Origin: Arvicola amphibius
Taxonomy: Eukaryota > Chordata > Mammalia > Rodentia > Cricetidae
Length of the DNA: 64,000 bases
NCBI RefSeq assembly: GCF_903992535.2
Contig: NC_052052.2
Coordinates: 4,752,501-4,816,500, forward strand
Direction of reading: 5' to 3'
The notes beneath the pieces were generated by a model, which did not search any database, had not been told where the DNA came from, and saw nothing but the letters and a program-made list of their open reading frames with translations. Position 1 is the stretch's first letter. Each line of letters begins with the position of its first letter. Position numbers and translations under genes: made by a program. Shown here piece after piece: positions 11,154 to 21,559 of this stretch.

Positions 11154-11388
11154 TCCTTCCTTCCTTCCTTCCTTCCTTCTTTCCTCCCTCCCTCCCTCTC
11201 TCCTTCCCTCCCTCCCTCCCTCCCTCCCTCCCTCCCTTCCTCCTTCCCTCCCTCCTTCCCTCCCTTCCTCTCTTCATTTCCTCCATCTCTCCCTCCTTCC
11301 CTCCCTCCCTCCCTCCCTCCCTCCCTCCCTCCCTCCCTCCCTTCCTTCCTCCCTCCTTCCTTCCCTTTTTGCCTCCCTTCTTCCTCCA
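11154..11388 (+). repeat. (CCTT)n/(CCCT)n polypyrimidine tract
   Basis: Some 235 bases are nearly pure pyrimidine on plus, made of CCTT and CCCT tetranucleotides with a short interruption near 11272-11290. The long Ser/Pro/Leu and Gly/Arg/Glu open frames are composition artefacts. Confidence 0.95.
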
Positions 11389-12277
11389 GCGTTGGGGAGC
11401 AAGGGCCTTGTAGACTCTAGGCAAGTGTCCTTCCCCTGAGCATCATCGTCAGAACTATACCTTCTGAAAGTATATTTCTGAGGTGTGGGTTAGAGCAGAG
11501 GCCTGGAGGGTTCCGTGTGATATTGATCCAGGCATCTGGAGAGTAGCACAAGGCAGAGGTGGGGCGGGGAGTCCCTGAGGGAAGGGGTATGAGCACTTTT
11601 GTGCTATCACTAGCAGACCCCCACTGGGTGAAGGTGGGCACCCCTCCTGCCGGGGTTCTAGCTATTCTCTTCTGGGCTTGGAAGCAGGGAACAGTGGGGA
11701 GACTATGATTCTCAAGCAGAGCCTGGGGTTTCAGGGTGGAGTCTGCAGGGCCTCCTCCGGGTATTTGCTCCTTTTGACCTCTCCCCCCACACCAGTACAA
11801 CAGAAAAGTTCCCACTGCGAGGCCCGGTGTGTGGAAATGCCAGCTTCAGCTCATGTTGAGCCTGGCTCCCTGGAAGCTCTGCTGTCCTGGGTCAGTTCTC
11901 TGACCTTCTGGGCCGGGAATAATCAAGCAGGCCTCTGGGGTTGCTGGGAGGAAGGAGCCAGGGAGCTCATTTTCTTGAAGGCTATGTGCAGTGATGAGTG
12001 TTTTCTTGGTTGGGTCTCAGCAGCAGAGCTGGACTTCCCGGCTAGTCCTGGACATGCTGAAGACAGAAGACAGGCCACTGGGGGGTGAGGTCTCCGGAAA
12101 AGCAGGGGGGTCTAGCCGAATTCCAGTAAGAAATGGGGCTTGGGTGGCGGCCAGCAGCTTAGACTTAGGTCAAAGGCACTGGGGCGTGCCAGGGGTCGCG
12201 AGATGCCAAGAAGACTACATGCTGCATGCCCATGGAGGAACCCAGGCTTCATGAAAATCATCAAGAATGACAGCCCT
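11389..12277. other. Unique non-coding sequence
   Basis: No repeat family or exon was recognised. Confidence 0.45.
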
Positions 12278-12435
12278 CAGCCAGGCGGTGGTATACACCT
12301 TTAATCCCAGCACTCAGGAGGCAGAGGCGGGCGGGTCTCTGTGAGTTTGATGCCTGCTTGATCTACAGAGTGAGTTCCAGGACAGGCTCCAAAGCTACAG
12401 AGAAACCTTGTCTCGAAAAACAAAAAAAGAAAATC
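12278..12435 (+). mobile_element. B1 SINE
   Basis: It is near full length: gccaggcggtggtatacacc, ctttaatcccagcactcagg, the single-monomer B1 body with caggctccaaagctacagag, and an A-rich tail. Confidence 0.93.
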
Positions 12436-12967
12436 AGCTCTCCATTCTGTTCTTTTCTGGAGGAGGTGGTAGAGCCAAGGCAGAGGTCAGATGAGGGCCT
12501 GGCTGGGGAGAGACTACCCCGGGAAACACAAGTGTTCTGATCCCACAAGAGTGGTGGGAGCAGCCTACACCAGAAGGACTGTATCTATCCCCTGCCTCAG
12601 AGGGAAGCCTACAGCATGTGAAGGGTCTGAGCACAGCCAGGGCTAAGAAGGGGTGAGGCAGGTACAGTAGGAGCCACTGGAGAAGGGCCTGGCCTGGCCT
12701 ATCACAGCCCACACAGGCACAGAAGGGCAGGAGCTGGGACCTGCTGGGTGTGGTTAGCAAACTGGGCACAGAGACTCTCCCACTGGAGCCTAAGAAAGGC
12801 AAGACCAGAGGCCACAGGACATAATGGAGCCAGACTGTTGCTTCCCCCATCCTAGGCTGAGTGGCAGGGGAGGAGGGAACGATACAACCATTCCTCCTCA
12901 GAAATGCAGAAGTCTCTGTGCCCAGGCACCTCAGAACTAGTGCGGCGGGCATCTGCTTAAATGTACA
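12436..12967. other. Unique non-coding sequence
   Basis: The 212-codon minus-strand open frame over 12434-13072 starts in one SINE scrap and runs to the edge of a B1. It has no recognisable domain. Confidence 0.4.
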
Positions 12968-13075
12968 AACAAGCAGATGGGGTATGGCGTGCCTGTAGTC
13001 CAGTCCTTGGGAGGAAGCAGAAGCCAGTTTGAGGTCATCTTGGGCTACTGAAGATGTGGCCTCTAAAAACAAACT
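12968..13075 (+). mobile_element. Degenerate B1/B4-like fragment
   Basis: The diverged order ggtatggcgtgcctgtagtc, cttgggaggaagcag, gtttgaggtcatcttgggct and an A-rich end fits a B1-like monomer. Confidence 0.6.
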
Positions 13076-13329
13076 CTCTCATAGATAGCTGTTAGCCATT
13101 GGTTTCTCCTGGGTGTTTACCAGCAGCCCTGGTTGTCTCTCAGTAGATACCAGCGTTTTCTCCCTTCAGCTGTGATACCCAGAAAAGTTCATCCATGCTG
13201 CCCAACGTTCTCCTGGCAGTGCAAGTCACCCCTGCTGAGAACACAGCACAAACTGATTCTCGCTCAGGGTTTTGAAGATCCAATCTCCGCCAGTGAAAAA
13301 CAGAAATAAAAACAGTAAAATGTGGAGCC

Positions 13330-13670
13330 CGTGTTCTTGGTACGGGGTCATTCCTTGTAGGTACTCTAGAGGAAGGGCCTGGGTCCCCGCCAGGAACAAA
13401 GCGAAGTGGGCTGTGTCCCCGCCGGGACCGGCACTGCCGGCGGTGCCACAGATGGGCTGAGGGCCCTGTTTCATTTCTGCCACGAAGAGGACAGAGAGCT
13501 GCTCAAAGTGATTGACTCGTCAGACGATCCGCCACAGCTGCCTGCATTTGTTTACAGGGCGAAAATTAACGCCACAGATGTTTGCAGTATAATAGGATTC
13601 AAACTCTGCTGGGGGAGCCCGGGTTGGAACCGCTGGGACAGGGAGGAGGCGAGCGCTTAGGCATCAAGGC
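13330..13670. promoter_or_regulatory. CpG-containing repeat-free block, candidate conserved element
   Basis: This block keeps many CpGs (ccgccgggaccggcactgcc and others) in a CpG-poor surrounding and contains a forkhead-like tgtttac at 13549-13556. A plus-strand frame at 13406-13660 is open for 84 codons and has a mixed composition, but I recognise no protein family and see no convincing splice pair. A regulatory role is inference. Confidence 0.3.
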
Positions 13671-14204
13671 GGATTTGGTTGACTAAGTAGCGCCTGCCCG
13701 GTGCTTGCTGTCAGCTGCTAACTAGAGCTAACTAGAAGCATAGGCTTCTTCTCCCTTGACCGGCCTTCATGCCTGTCTCCTCAGCCCTGTTCTGCCCAGG
13801 GCTTTGATGTGGCCCCTTGTAAGTGTTGTGGTTATAAAAAGAATTGCTTCAGGAGGGGTGAACTAATTAACACAGCTCCCACCCAGGCTCCCGGCCCACC
13901 TGTTTCCTTTCCCTTGCATGGTAGCCTCTTGCCCGAGGTAAGCCTCAGCCGCTGAGCTGGTAGGCAAGGGTGGTGCCTGGACCTTGGGTATAATTGGAAA
14001 GTTCCCCTGGCTTACCCCCTTGGCTCTTGTTGCCTTGAGCCTGGTCTGAGTATGTGGCTGTGCTCTGAGGTGGTGGCAGAGTATCTGAGTTGAGCGCTGG
14101 GAAGGCACAGGCAGATCTGGACCCTACCTAAGCTGTTTTCTCAGGATCATGACAGATAGGGGTCCTCGGTGAATTTTCAACAGAACGCTACAGGGCACGT
14201 GGCT
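13671..14204. other. Unique non-coding sequence
   Basis: No repeat or exon was recognised. Confidence 0.4.
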
Positions 14205-14530
14205 CTGGGTAGCTGTATCAGTTGCTCTTCTCGTTTCTGAGAGAGAGAAAACCAGCTACGGGCTGAAGGGTTTCTTTAGACAGCCCACGGTGGCAGAGGA
14301 ACGTGAAGCAGTCGGCCACGCGGCACCCACAGTCAGCAGAGAGGTGAATCTGGTGCTCAGCCCCTTCATCTTTTTGTGTAGTTCAGGATCCCCACCTACG
14401 GAATGATGCTGCCCGTGTTCTGAGAGCATCTTCTAAGCTCATTTAGCTCAACCTACACTGCCCTCACAGGCATTCCCAGAGGCTTGCCTCTTCTGTGATC
14501 CCAAGTGCTGGCAAAGCTGTAACAGGCAGC
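14205..14530 (+). mobile_element. URR1-like rodent repeat, diverged
   Basis: Block order fits the element I know as URR1-like: an agggtttctttagacagc start, ccacagtcagcagagaggtg, ctggtgctcagcccc, tagttcaggatcccca, and ctcacaggcattcccagagg. The opposite-strand relative is at 51490-51800. The family name is from memory. Confidence 0.55.
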
Positions 14531-14639
14531 TGGCGTGCTATCACAGGGACCCTTGGGTACCTCCTTCGCAGGCAGCCTCCTGCCTGTGGACTCCTGTGCC
14601 CCCTCTCTGCCCGTGTTCTTTCCTCTGCTTTTCTCTTTG

Positions 14640-14930
14640 TTCTGTTCTGATTGGATTCACCCCAGATTAACACTCTCCATTATACATTATAATGTGTGTG
14701 TTTTTTTTTTAAAACCAAATCTCCCTTCACAGATTGCTGTCCTTATAATATAGGAATTATTCCTCAGTCACTTTAGAAGCCTTGCTTCATTAGCTTGGTG
14801 ACTGTTTGGTAATTTGCAAAGTCACTTTCACAGGTTTAATATTGCCCGGTTGAGAATCACAGTAATAAATGTATTAGCTCTTAATAGTGTTATGATTCTG
14901 TCTGAAGTGGGAAAATATGAGAATCAGTAA
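14640..14930. promoter_or_regulatory. AT-rich repeat-free block, candidate conserved element
   Basis: High-complexity AT-rich sequence with clustered homeodomain-like cores (taatgt, attagc, taattag). No repeat was assigned. Conservation was not tested. Confidence 0.25.
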
Positions 14931-15174
14931 TTAGTTTTGACCTCCACGTAGGCCTACATGGAGCAGGAGGTGCTGGTGACTGTGGAATCCATACATCCAG
15001 CATGCAGCATCCTCCTCCAGGCCTCGAGGCTCTCTGAGCAGTATAGGACTGTGCCTGAGCACCTCTGATGCGCTGGCTCCACTTGTAACACTTGGCTCAT
15101 CTTTCATAGAAATCAGCTCCTCTGTAAATCCGTGCTCCAGGGAAGAACACAGACAGAGCAGCACAGTTTCTACC

Positions 15175-15264
15175 CGAGATGGTCAATCTTCACTGTCAAC
15201 TCGACAAGATTCTTTTATCTCTTAGGGCGACACACTCCTGAGACTGTCTTTGAGGGAGCTTCCG

Positions 15265-15331
<67 letters not shown>

Positions 15332-15580
15332 TCTGTATGTGTGGGTAGTTGTCTTCCATGACCTGAAAATCCCTGTGCACCATCCTTTGTTCTGCCCGGT
15401 GTGAGCAAGCTCCCACTGCCACACCTGTATCTCCTGGTGGGGTACTGTGTCTTCTCTCCGATGTCGGTGGACTGTACCCCCTCAAACCACAAGCCCAATC
15501 CACCCCTTCATCCATAAGTTCTTTGTCAGATGTTTGGTCACAGCTATGAGAAGAAGCAACAAAAGTACCCCCTTCGCAAA
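15175..15580 (-). mobile_element. MER-type (URR1-like) repeat interrupted by a GA tract
   Basis: It opens with ggtcaatcttcactgtcaac and closes with tggtcacagctatgagaaga, the wording of the same element class in reverse. The GA microsatellite at 15268-15328 lies inside it. Confidence 0.55.
15268..15328 (+). repeat. (GA)n microsatellite
   Basis: About 30 GA units form an uninterrupted run. It is purine-only on plus and so triplex-prone. Confidence 0.97.
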
Positions 15581-15599
15581 CGGGCACCCTAAAGTCCCT

Positions 15600-15998
15600 G
15601 TCCTAGTTAAATGTTACCGTCAACTTGACACAATCAAAAATCGCTCTATGGCAAGAGGGAGACTCGGCTAAGGGATTGTTCATGTCAGAGTGGTCTGTGG
15701 GAACTGTCTTGGTTATTGATTGACATAGGAGCCCACAGCCCATTGGTGTCCTGGGACATAGAAGAAAACACGCTGAGCTTGGGACGGGAGGTTGAGCTGA
15801 CGAGAACCGTCTCTCCCTGGTTTCTGGCTGAGCTTGGGATGGGGAGGTTGAGCTGACCAGAACTGTCTCTCCCTGGTTTCTGCTTCAAGCTCTTATCTTG
15901 AGTTCCTGTCCTGACTTCTCCAGTGACAGTGACAGACTGTGACTGGACGTGTATTAAAACAAACCCATTCCTCCTCTAAACTGCTTTTGGTTATGGTG
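15600..15998 (-). mobile_element. Rodent MER-type repeat, second type, with internal duplication
   Basis: It is the reverse orientation of the 9928-10345 family: tgttaccgtcaacttgacac at its left and ttggttatggtgtttatcat at its right. A 55-bp segment is tandemly duplicated at 15772-15826 and 15827-15882. Confidence 0.6.
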
Positions 15999-16124
15999 TT
16001 TATCATGAAGAAAAGCAGACCAGGGCATCCCCAAGCCTAGGTTTGGCTCCTCCTCACTTTTGGCTGGTGAGAGAGCTTCCTGAGAGAATGGGAGATGGGA
16101 CCAGAGGCTTCCCTTGAATCATCA

Positions 16125-16560
16125 TCCTTTCCTTTCCTCCCCCCTCTCCTTCCCCTTCCCTCTCCCTCCCCTTCCCTCTCCCTCTCTTCCCTCTCGCTCC
16201 CCTTTCCTCTCCCTCCCCTTCCCTATCTCTCCCCTTTCCTCTCCCTCCCCTTCCCTCTCCCTCCCCCCCCTCCCCCTCCCTTTCCTTCCCTTCCCTCCCC
16301 TTCTCTCCCTTTCCCTCCCCCCCCTTCCCTCCCCCCTCCTTTCCTTCCCTCCCCTCCCTTTCTTTCCCTCTCCCTTTCCTTCCCTTCCCTCCCCTTCTTT
16401 CCTTCTCCCTTCTTCTCCCTCCCTCCCTCCCCACCCCTTCCTTTCCTTCCTTCCTTCCCTCCCTCCCCACCCGTTCCTTTCCTTCCTTCCTTCCCCTCCA
16501 CTCCCTTTCCTTTCTTCTTTCCCTTCCCTCCCTTCCCCTCCCCTCCCCTCTACTCCCTCT
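16125..16560 (+). repeat. Long homopyrimidine tract
   Basis: About 435 bases are almost exclusively C/T, in irregular CCCTT, CCTT and TCTCCC blocks. The open frames of up to 175 codons on both strands are artefacts. Confidence 0.95.
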
Positions 16561-16880
16561 ATCTCTGTACCCTTTTCACTTTTCTTTCTCTGTCTGTAAC
16601 AAGGCCACTTTGAAGCCATGTGGAGACCAGAGACAGCTGCTAGGAACATCCCTAGGAAGGGATGATGCTTTGTTTTTTAACTAGTTGTGCAGCAGGCTCC
16701 TCCCCCATCTCCCTGGCTTCTCTGAAGAGACCACTGGTGGCTCTGGGTGCCCTGGCTTCATGTGCACACAGCCTTTTGGTGCCTTTTGCCCTGATGAACT
16801 CGGCAGCTGTGTGAATCCATGGGAGGGAGTGGTGCAGGCCCCTAACCTTTCACAGATGTTGCCTGCCAAGGTTTTCTGGC

Positions 16881-17420
16881 CAAATCGATTTTGACATTTT
16901 GATAAGAACTCGCGCGCTGTGCTCTGTAGTTTGAGTCTTTGACTCTAAGCTGTTCTGAAAACCAGCTGTGAAACTAAATCTTGTTTGCAGAATCTGCATA
17001 CTGCATCAGCAGCAGAAACTGCCAACTCCTCGAGGTCATTTGCGAGACACTGGGAGCAAGTCAGGCGGCGTGTGGCAGTATTGAATCACAGCGGTTTATC
17101 AGACTGCTGCCGTGGGATCCCTGGGAGAGACAGAGAGCGGATGTCTTGAACCCTTGGCTGCCTGTTGCAGTGTTTGGAATGAAAATGAAAAAATAATAAA
17201 AAAAGACCCACAATAGGAAGATTTTGTATTCATGAAAAATCGAAAGTCCCCACTCCTTGGGAAACTCGGTCGTGATGCAATGATGAACTCGGACGCCAAG
17301 AGCGGGCCATCTTCTGTCACTTGGTATAAGGGGAAAGGAAACATCAGACGTTAAGCGCTTCGAGCCACTGGAAAGCACACAGTTTCTTTCCTAATCAAGC
17401 TTCCTCTTATTTAAGGGAAA
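16881..17420. promoter_or_regulatory. Repeat-free high-complexity block, candidate conserved element
   Basis: Over 500 bases lack recognisable repeats and retain many CpGs (aactcgcgcgctg, ggcggcg, ctcggtcgtgatg, ctcggacgcc, cgcttcgag). It has an A-rich centre at 17178-17210. The texture is that of a conserved enhancer, but this is inference. Confidence 0.3.
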
Positions 17421-17859
17421 AGCGCTAGCTCCTAGCTGGGTCGCTTCCAGAGGGACAGCCTGTCCATTGGCAGGGCAACTTGCACCAGGGTGGGTGGCTG
17501 CACTCTGTCTTTTCTCTGAAGACATGCTCTAACCCAAAGACAACAGAGCGCAGGAAGAGAGAGGCGGCGAGGGAGAGTAGAGGTGGAGCCCCTGTTATCT
17601 GGTAACATTCAAGAGCTCTTGGCCCATTGGTAGTAGAGGGGCTTCTCTTAGTGTGATAAAAGTAACTGCCAGACACAGAAGACAGGAGAGTTCACATGAG
17701 AAACCACACCAAGGCACACAATGCACCTGCCTACTGGGTACAGTTCACAAGGATGGGGGACACGAATGTTGGCAAGTGTGCAAGAGCACCAGGAAGCCAG
17801 GCATGGGTTTCCCACTGCCTGAACATGTGGGACATGGATCAGATGGATTCTTATGTCTC
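17421..17859. other. Unique sequence, perhaps old L1 3' UTR on its right
   Basis: No confident assignment. The right part may be a badly decayed start of the L1M segment that follows. Confidence 0.35.
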
Positions 17860-18129
17860 AGACAAGCACATAGCCCATGATCCAGTAATTCCTCCTTTGG
17901 ACACTTACCAGGAGAAATGAGAGCATATGTTCACAAACAGACTCACATAAGCATGCTCTCAGAGTCTGACTCTCAATAACTAAAAACAGGAAGCAGGTCC
18001 AGAAGTTGCCGATGGGTGACTGGGCAAACAGAACTAGAGTCACGCAATGGAATAGTACTCACAGACAAAAAAGAATTAATTCTCCATGCGTGCCACGCAT
18101 GTGTGAACCTCAGAAACATCATGCCAGGA
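17860..18129 (+). mobile_element. Ancient L1 (L1M-type) ORF2 3' end
   Basis: Sense-strand L1 wording in order: gatccagtaattcctccttt, caggagaaatgagagcatat, aataactaaaaacaggaagc, gatgggtgactgggcaaaca and caatggaatagtactcacag. It is heavily diverged. Confidence 0.8.
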
Positions 18130-18320
18130 GAGGGAGACGGTGCCTGCGATCTGCAAAGGACTGAACTTGGCTCCCAGCTTCCATGTCGGGCTGCTCACTA
18201 CTGCCTGTCATTCCAGCTCTAGGTGGTCAGGTGACCTCATCTGTTATCTGTCAACCCCTGCACACATGTGTGCACACACACATGAATACACACACGTGCA
18301 TACACAAATCTTTAAAAATA
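18130..18320 (+). mobile_element. B2/B3-type SINE, diverged
   Basis: The body has ttccagctctaggtggtcag, CA-rich stretches and an aaatctttaaaaata tail. The promoter half is poorly preserved. Confidence 0.6.
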
Positions 18321-19094
18321 CCACAAGCCCCACCACGCAGAGTGGGAGAAACCAGGGACTCAATAGCACATGTTTTTATTTGAATTTTTAGATTAGGCCA
18401 AAATCTATTGCAGAAAGCAATCTTAACAGTTATTGCTTGTGTTGTAGATGACAGTGTCTGCAATTTACCAGAAAGGGACATGAGAGGAACTTCTTGGGCT
18501 TTTGCAATACCATGACAGGAGCCTGGTTTCCATAGCTACCAGCATTTGTCAACATTCAACCCATGACACATTTGAGTCCTCTGTACGTTTTACCTAAAAC
18601 AAACAAGCTGTAGATATCGAACTCTTGTTAATGGTACGTTGGCAGAAGTGTACCAGTGTCCGCAATTGACTTTGGAATGCATCAAAAGAGTAACGTGGAT
18701 TGATGGAGGGTAGAAGGTGCTGGGCAGATAGCTATGAGATAGAAGCAGCCAGCCGCGAGTTGTAGGATCTAGGCAGTGGGAACTGGGCTTTCTCTGCAAA
18801 ATACAGCTTTATCTGTATGATGATTTTTGTGTTAAAACATTGCATGAAAACTAAGCAGTGCACCTTTTGTGGACTTAAACCTGGTGAAGTAGACTTAGAG
18901 AACCATGGAAAAAATAAGTTTGAGAGTCAGAACGGCCGTTGCCTTTGGGTCAGGCTTGTGAGAGGGGGACTCAAAAGTGACCACCGTGGATATGTGGAAT
19001 GTTCTCGCTCCTAAAAGTCTGGGAAGAAGTAGAGATGGGTCATGAGTTTTATTTTATTTAAACTTTGCAATAAAATTGTGTGTGCGTGTGTGCT
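18321..19094. other. Unique non-coding sequence
   Basis: No repeat or exon was recognised. Confidence 0.4.
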
Positions 19095-19230
19095 TGAGGC
19101 AGGTTCTTATGTAGCCCAAGCTAGCCTTAAGCTCACTAAGTAGCCGAGGCTGGTTTTGAACTACTGATCCTTCAGCCTCTACTTCCCAAGTTCTGGGATC
19201 AAAGGCATGCGTCAACCTGCCTAGTATATA
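19095..19230 (-). mobile_element. B1/B4 3'-part fragment
   Basis: The plus strand reads gaggcaggttcttatgtagc, ccgaggctggttttgaacta and ttctgggatcaaaggcatgc, the reverse of a B1-like monomer with the internal duplication seen in old B1 and B4. Confidence 0.75.
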
Positions 19231-19256
19231 ATAATTTAAAATTTTATAAAGAAGGC

Positions 19257-19354
19257 TGGGAAGATGGCTCAGAGGATAAAGTCTTTGCCACACAAATGTG
19301 AGGTCTGGAGCTCTAATTACCAGAACCCACATAAAGTTGGATGTGGTAGCATGT
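19257..19354 (+). mobile_element. RSINE1 head fragment
   Basis: It reads gctgggaagatggctcagag through acccacataaagttggatgt and stops at about 19354, where a minus-strand SINE head begins. Confidence 0.7.
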
Positions 19355-19857
19355 ACCTAAGTGTGCACCACCTTGCCTAGCTTTAATTTTCACATGTATC
19401 CCTGAGACCAAATTCATGTCCTCTCGCTTGCTTGGGAAGCCTTTTACCAATGTGTAGTGTGGAGCGGCGGGCTGTGTCCGGCCGCAGGGCTAGCTTTACA
19501 CCTGAAATAACAATACACAAATTGTATTCTTTTAAACACTGCCTGGCCCATTAGTTTCAGCCTCTTATTGGCTAATTCTCATATCTTGCTTTAACCCATA
19601 TTTAGTAATCTGTGTATCATCACGAGGTGGTGGCTTACCTATAAGGATCTTAGCCTGCGTCCTTCTCAGAGAGGCATGGCAACTGCCTGAGGCATCTGCC
19701 TGACTCTGCTTTCTTTCTCCCACAATTCTGTTCTGTCTACTCCGCCTACCTATTTTTCTGTCCTATTAAAGGGCCAAGGCAGTTTCTTTATTAACCAATG
19801 AAAGTAACACATGACAGAGGACCCTCCTCCATCACCAACCGAGGCATAGCCTCAGCC
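19355..19857 (-). mobile_element. RSINE1/B4 head fragment split by an LTR
   Basis: The minus-strand SINE runs over 19355-19452, is broken by the LTR, and continues at 19835-19857 (ccaaccgaggcatagcctca, equivalent to a tRNA-like promoter end). The join reconstitutes normal SINE order, which supports the insertion model. Confidence 0.65.
19453..19834 (-). mobile_element. Solo LTR, cricetid-type ERV (copy A)
   Basis: The plus strand begins tgtagtg and ends catca, i.e. TG...CA ends on the minus strand. Internal landmarks shared with 22649-23046 and 48995-49351 include cactgcctggccca, cctcttattggct and the antisense polyadenylation signal in gtttctttattaa. Imperfect flanks ccaatg and ccaacc may be the eroded target duplication. 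It may be related to the mys family, but I cannot confirm this. Confidence 0.75.
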
Positions 19858-20199
19858 CTGGTCTGTCTTTAACTTGGTTCCTGCCCCCTCTCTACCCAGA
19901 TGTCTTTGAGATCACCCCACTTTCACTCTCTGTACTTTGTGACCTGGACGACGCGTCCCAGAACACGCTCCCATCAACCACCTCCCAGTTGCCCTCGAAT
20001 GCTCCTCAGCTCTCTGGTCTCTCAGTAGCATTAGCTGGATATGCTGAGTCAGGAGTGTTGCAGAAAAGGCTTTCCCTGGGCCCCTGGGATACTCTGCTCT
20101 GGTTTTTCTGCAAGTCCCTGGCCACCTTCTCATCTCCTTGTGAGCTATTCTTATGCTCATTCATAACAACCATGACCCTCTGGGTTTGGACAAGTATGA
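19858..20199. other. Unique non-coding sequence
   Basis: Nothing recognised. Confidence 0.4.
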
Positions 20200-20345
20200 T
20201 GCCTATCTGGGCTAGATAGTAAACTCAAGGGCCAGGCTGAGCTGCATGGTGAAACCCCATCTCAAAATTAAAACAAAACACCAGAAGGGCTGGTGGTGTC
20301 ACTCGGTGGGACAGCCCTTGTTTGGCATCTGTGAGGACCTGGGGA
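20200..20345 (+). mobile_element. B4-type SINE pieces
   Basis: A 3' piece (aggctgagctgcatggtgaa, ccccatctcaaaa, A-rich tail to 20281) is followed by a tRNA-like head piece (gaagggctggtggtgtcact) at 20284-20345. Confidence 0.55.
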
Positions 20346-21224
20346 ATTTTCATTTGCCTTTATGGATTCAGTTTCCATAATGATCCTAAGTTCTTCCATC
20401 ACAGACATTTCTGCCAAGGTATAACACAGTGACCCATGTGAGTTCAGACAGCTCCCTCCGATGCACACGTCTCTTTCCTCCTCCCTGGGTTGCCCCCTCC
20501 GACGTGTCATCTTAGCACATGGCTCATCAGTTCAAATCGCCAGTCTGGGTCTGGGCGCTTGTCTCCATCCGCTCAAATCTCTTGTCTCTTTCCTCCCTAA
20601 CACATCTTAGCCACCCACAGCTCACGTGGACTCACTCTTAGACTAGAATTAACTAAGTCCTTCTTCCTTATCCTACATGTCCTGTGGGGCCATCGTTTGG
20701 TTCTCTGTCCAGTGTTTTTGGCAAAGGCCTCATCGTCTCTCCCTCTTCCTCCTATTCTGTTAAGATAATTTCTAAAACTTCCAATCATGTGTCCTCCAAA
20801 CTTAATTATCTCCGCGCCTTTGTGCTAAAGCAGCGTGAATCCGTTCTTCTGGATCTTGTGTGTGCCAGGATCTCCTTCCCCGTTCCTGTCTCATGGGTCC
20901 TCTGACTGCTGTATCCTCTCCCTGCAGGCTTTCTCGTTTCTGCCCTCCTGGACCTCCCAGGATGGTACTCAGGTTTCCCTTCCATCCAGCGGAAGCCATT
21001 GCAGTTGTCTTAGCTGTGGGAACGCCGCAGTGAGCCCCCTCCCGATAGCAGAGAGTACTGTGTCCCGAGCAGTGAATTTACTACATTTTGGTTGTGTAAC
21101 TATTGACTGTCAATTTTAGAATGACGATCAGTCTATCCCCCGCAAGACATGCCATTCACGTTAGCTGGCATTCCCTGCTTCTCCAGACTCCTCAAGTCCA
21201 AGGCAACTATGATTCTTTCTTTAT
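20346..21224. other. Unique sequence, possibly an L2 fossil
   Basis: CT-rich sequence. Around 20815-20890 wording such as cgcctttgtgctaaagcagc and ggatctccttcccc distantly resembles an antisense L2, too weak to call. Confidence 0.3.
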
Positions 21225-21452
21225 TTTAAGATACATTCATTTATTTTATGTGTATAGCGTATGCTTGAGTGTCTGTACAGGTATATGTTTATATGTATAT
21301 GTAGCATGTGTGTGCAAGAGTCCATGGAGGTCAGAATAGTGCATTAGATCCCTGGCGTTACAGTTACAGCTCGTCATGAGCTGGGAACCAAACTCAGGTA
21401 CTCTGCAAGAACAGGAAGTGGTCTTGGCCTGTGATCCATCTCTCCCAGCCCA
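21225..21452 (-). mobile_element. B3 SINE
   Basis: The reverse-complement head (tgggagagatggatcacagg) and the TTTATTTTATGT tail end on plus frame a B3 body with ggaggtcagaatag and gagctgggaaccaaactcag. Confidence 0.8.
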
Positions 21453-21559
21453 AGCCTTCTTTCTGTCTCAGTTGGGTTTGTGCGTTTGCGTCATTTCAAT
21501 GGAATCCTAGTGTGTGTGGTCTCTGGTGACCACCTTCCTTCTCTTACCACGGTGCTTTC

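Noticed and set aside
12434..13072. 212-codon minus-strand frame
   Set aside because: It overlaps SINE sequence at both ends and has no recognisable domain.
16054..16649. Gly/Arg/Glu and Ser/Pro/Leu frames up to 175 codons
   Set aside because: Artefacts of a homopyrimidine tract.
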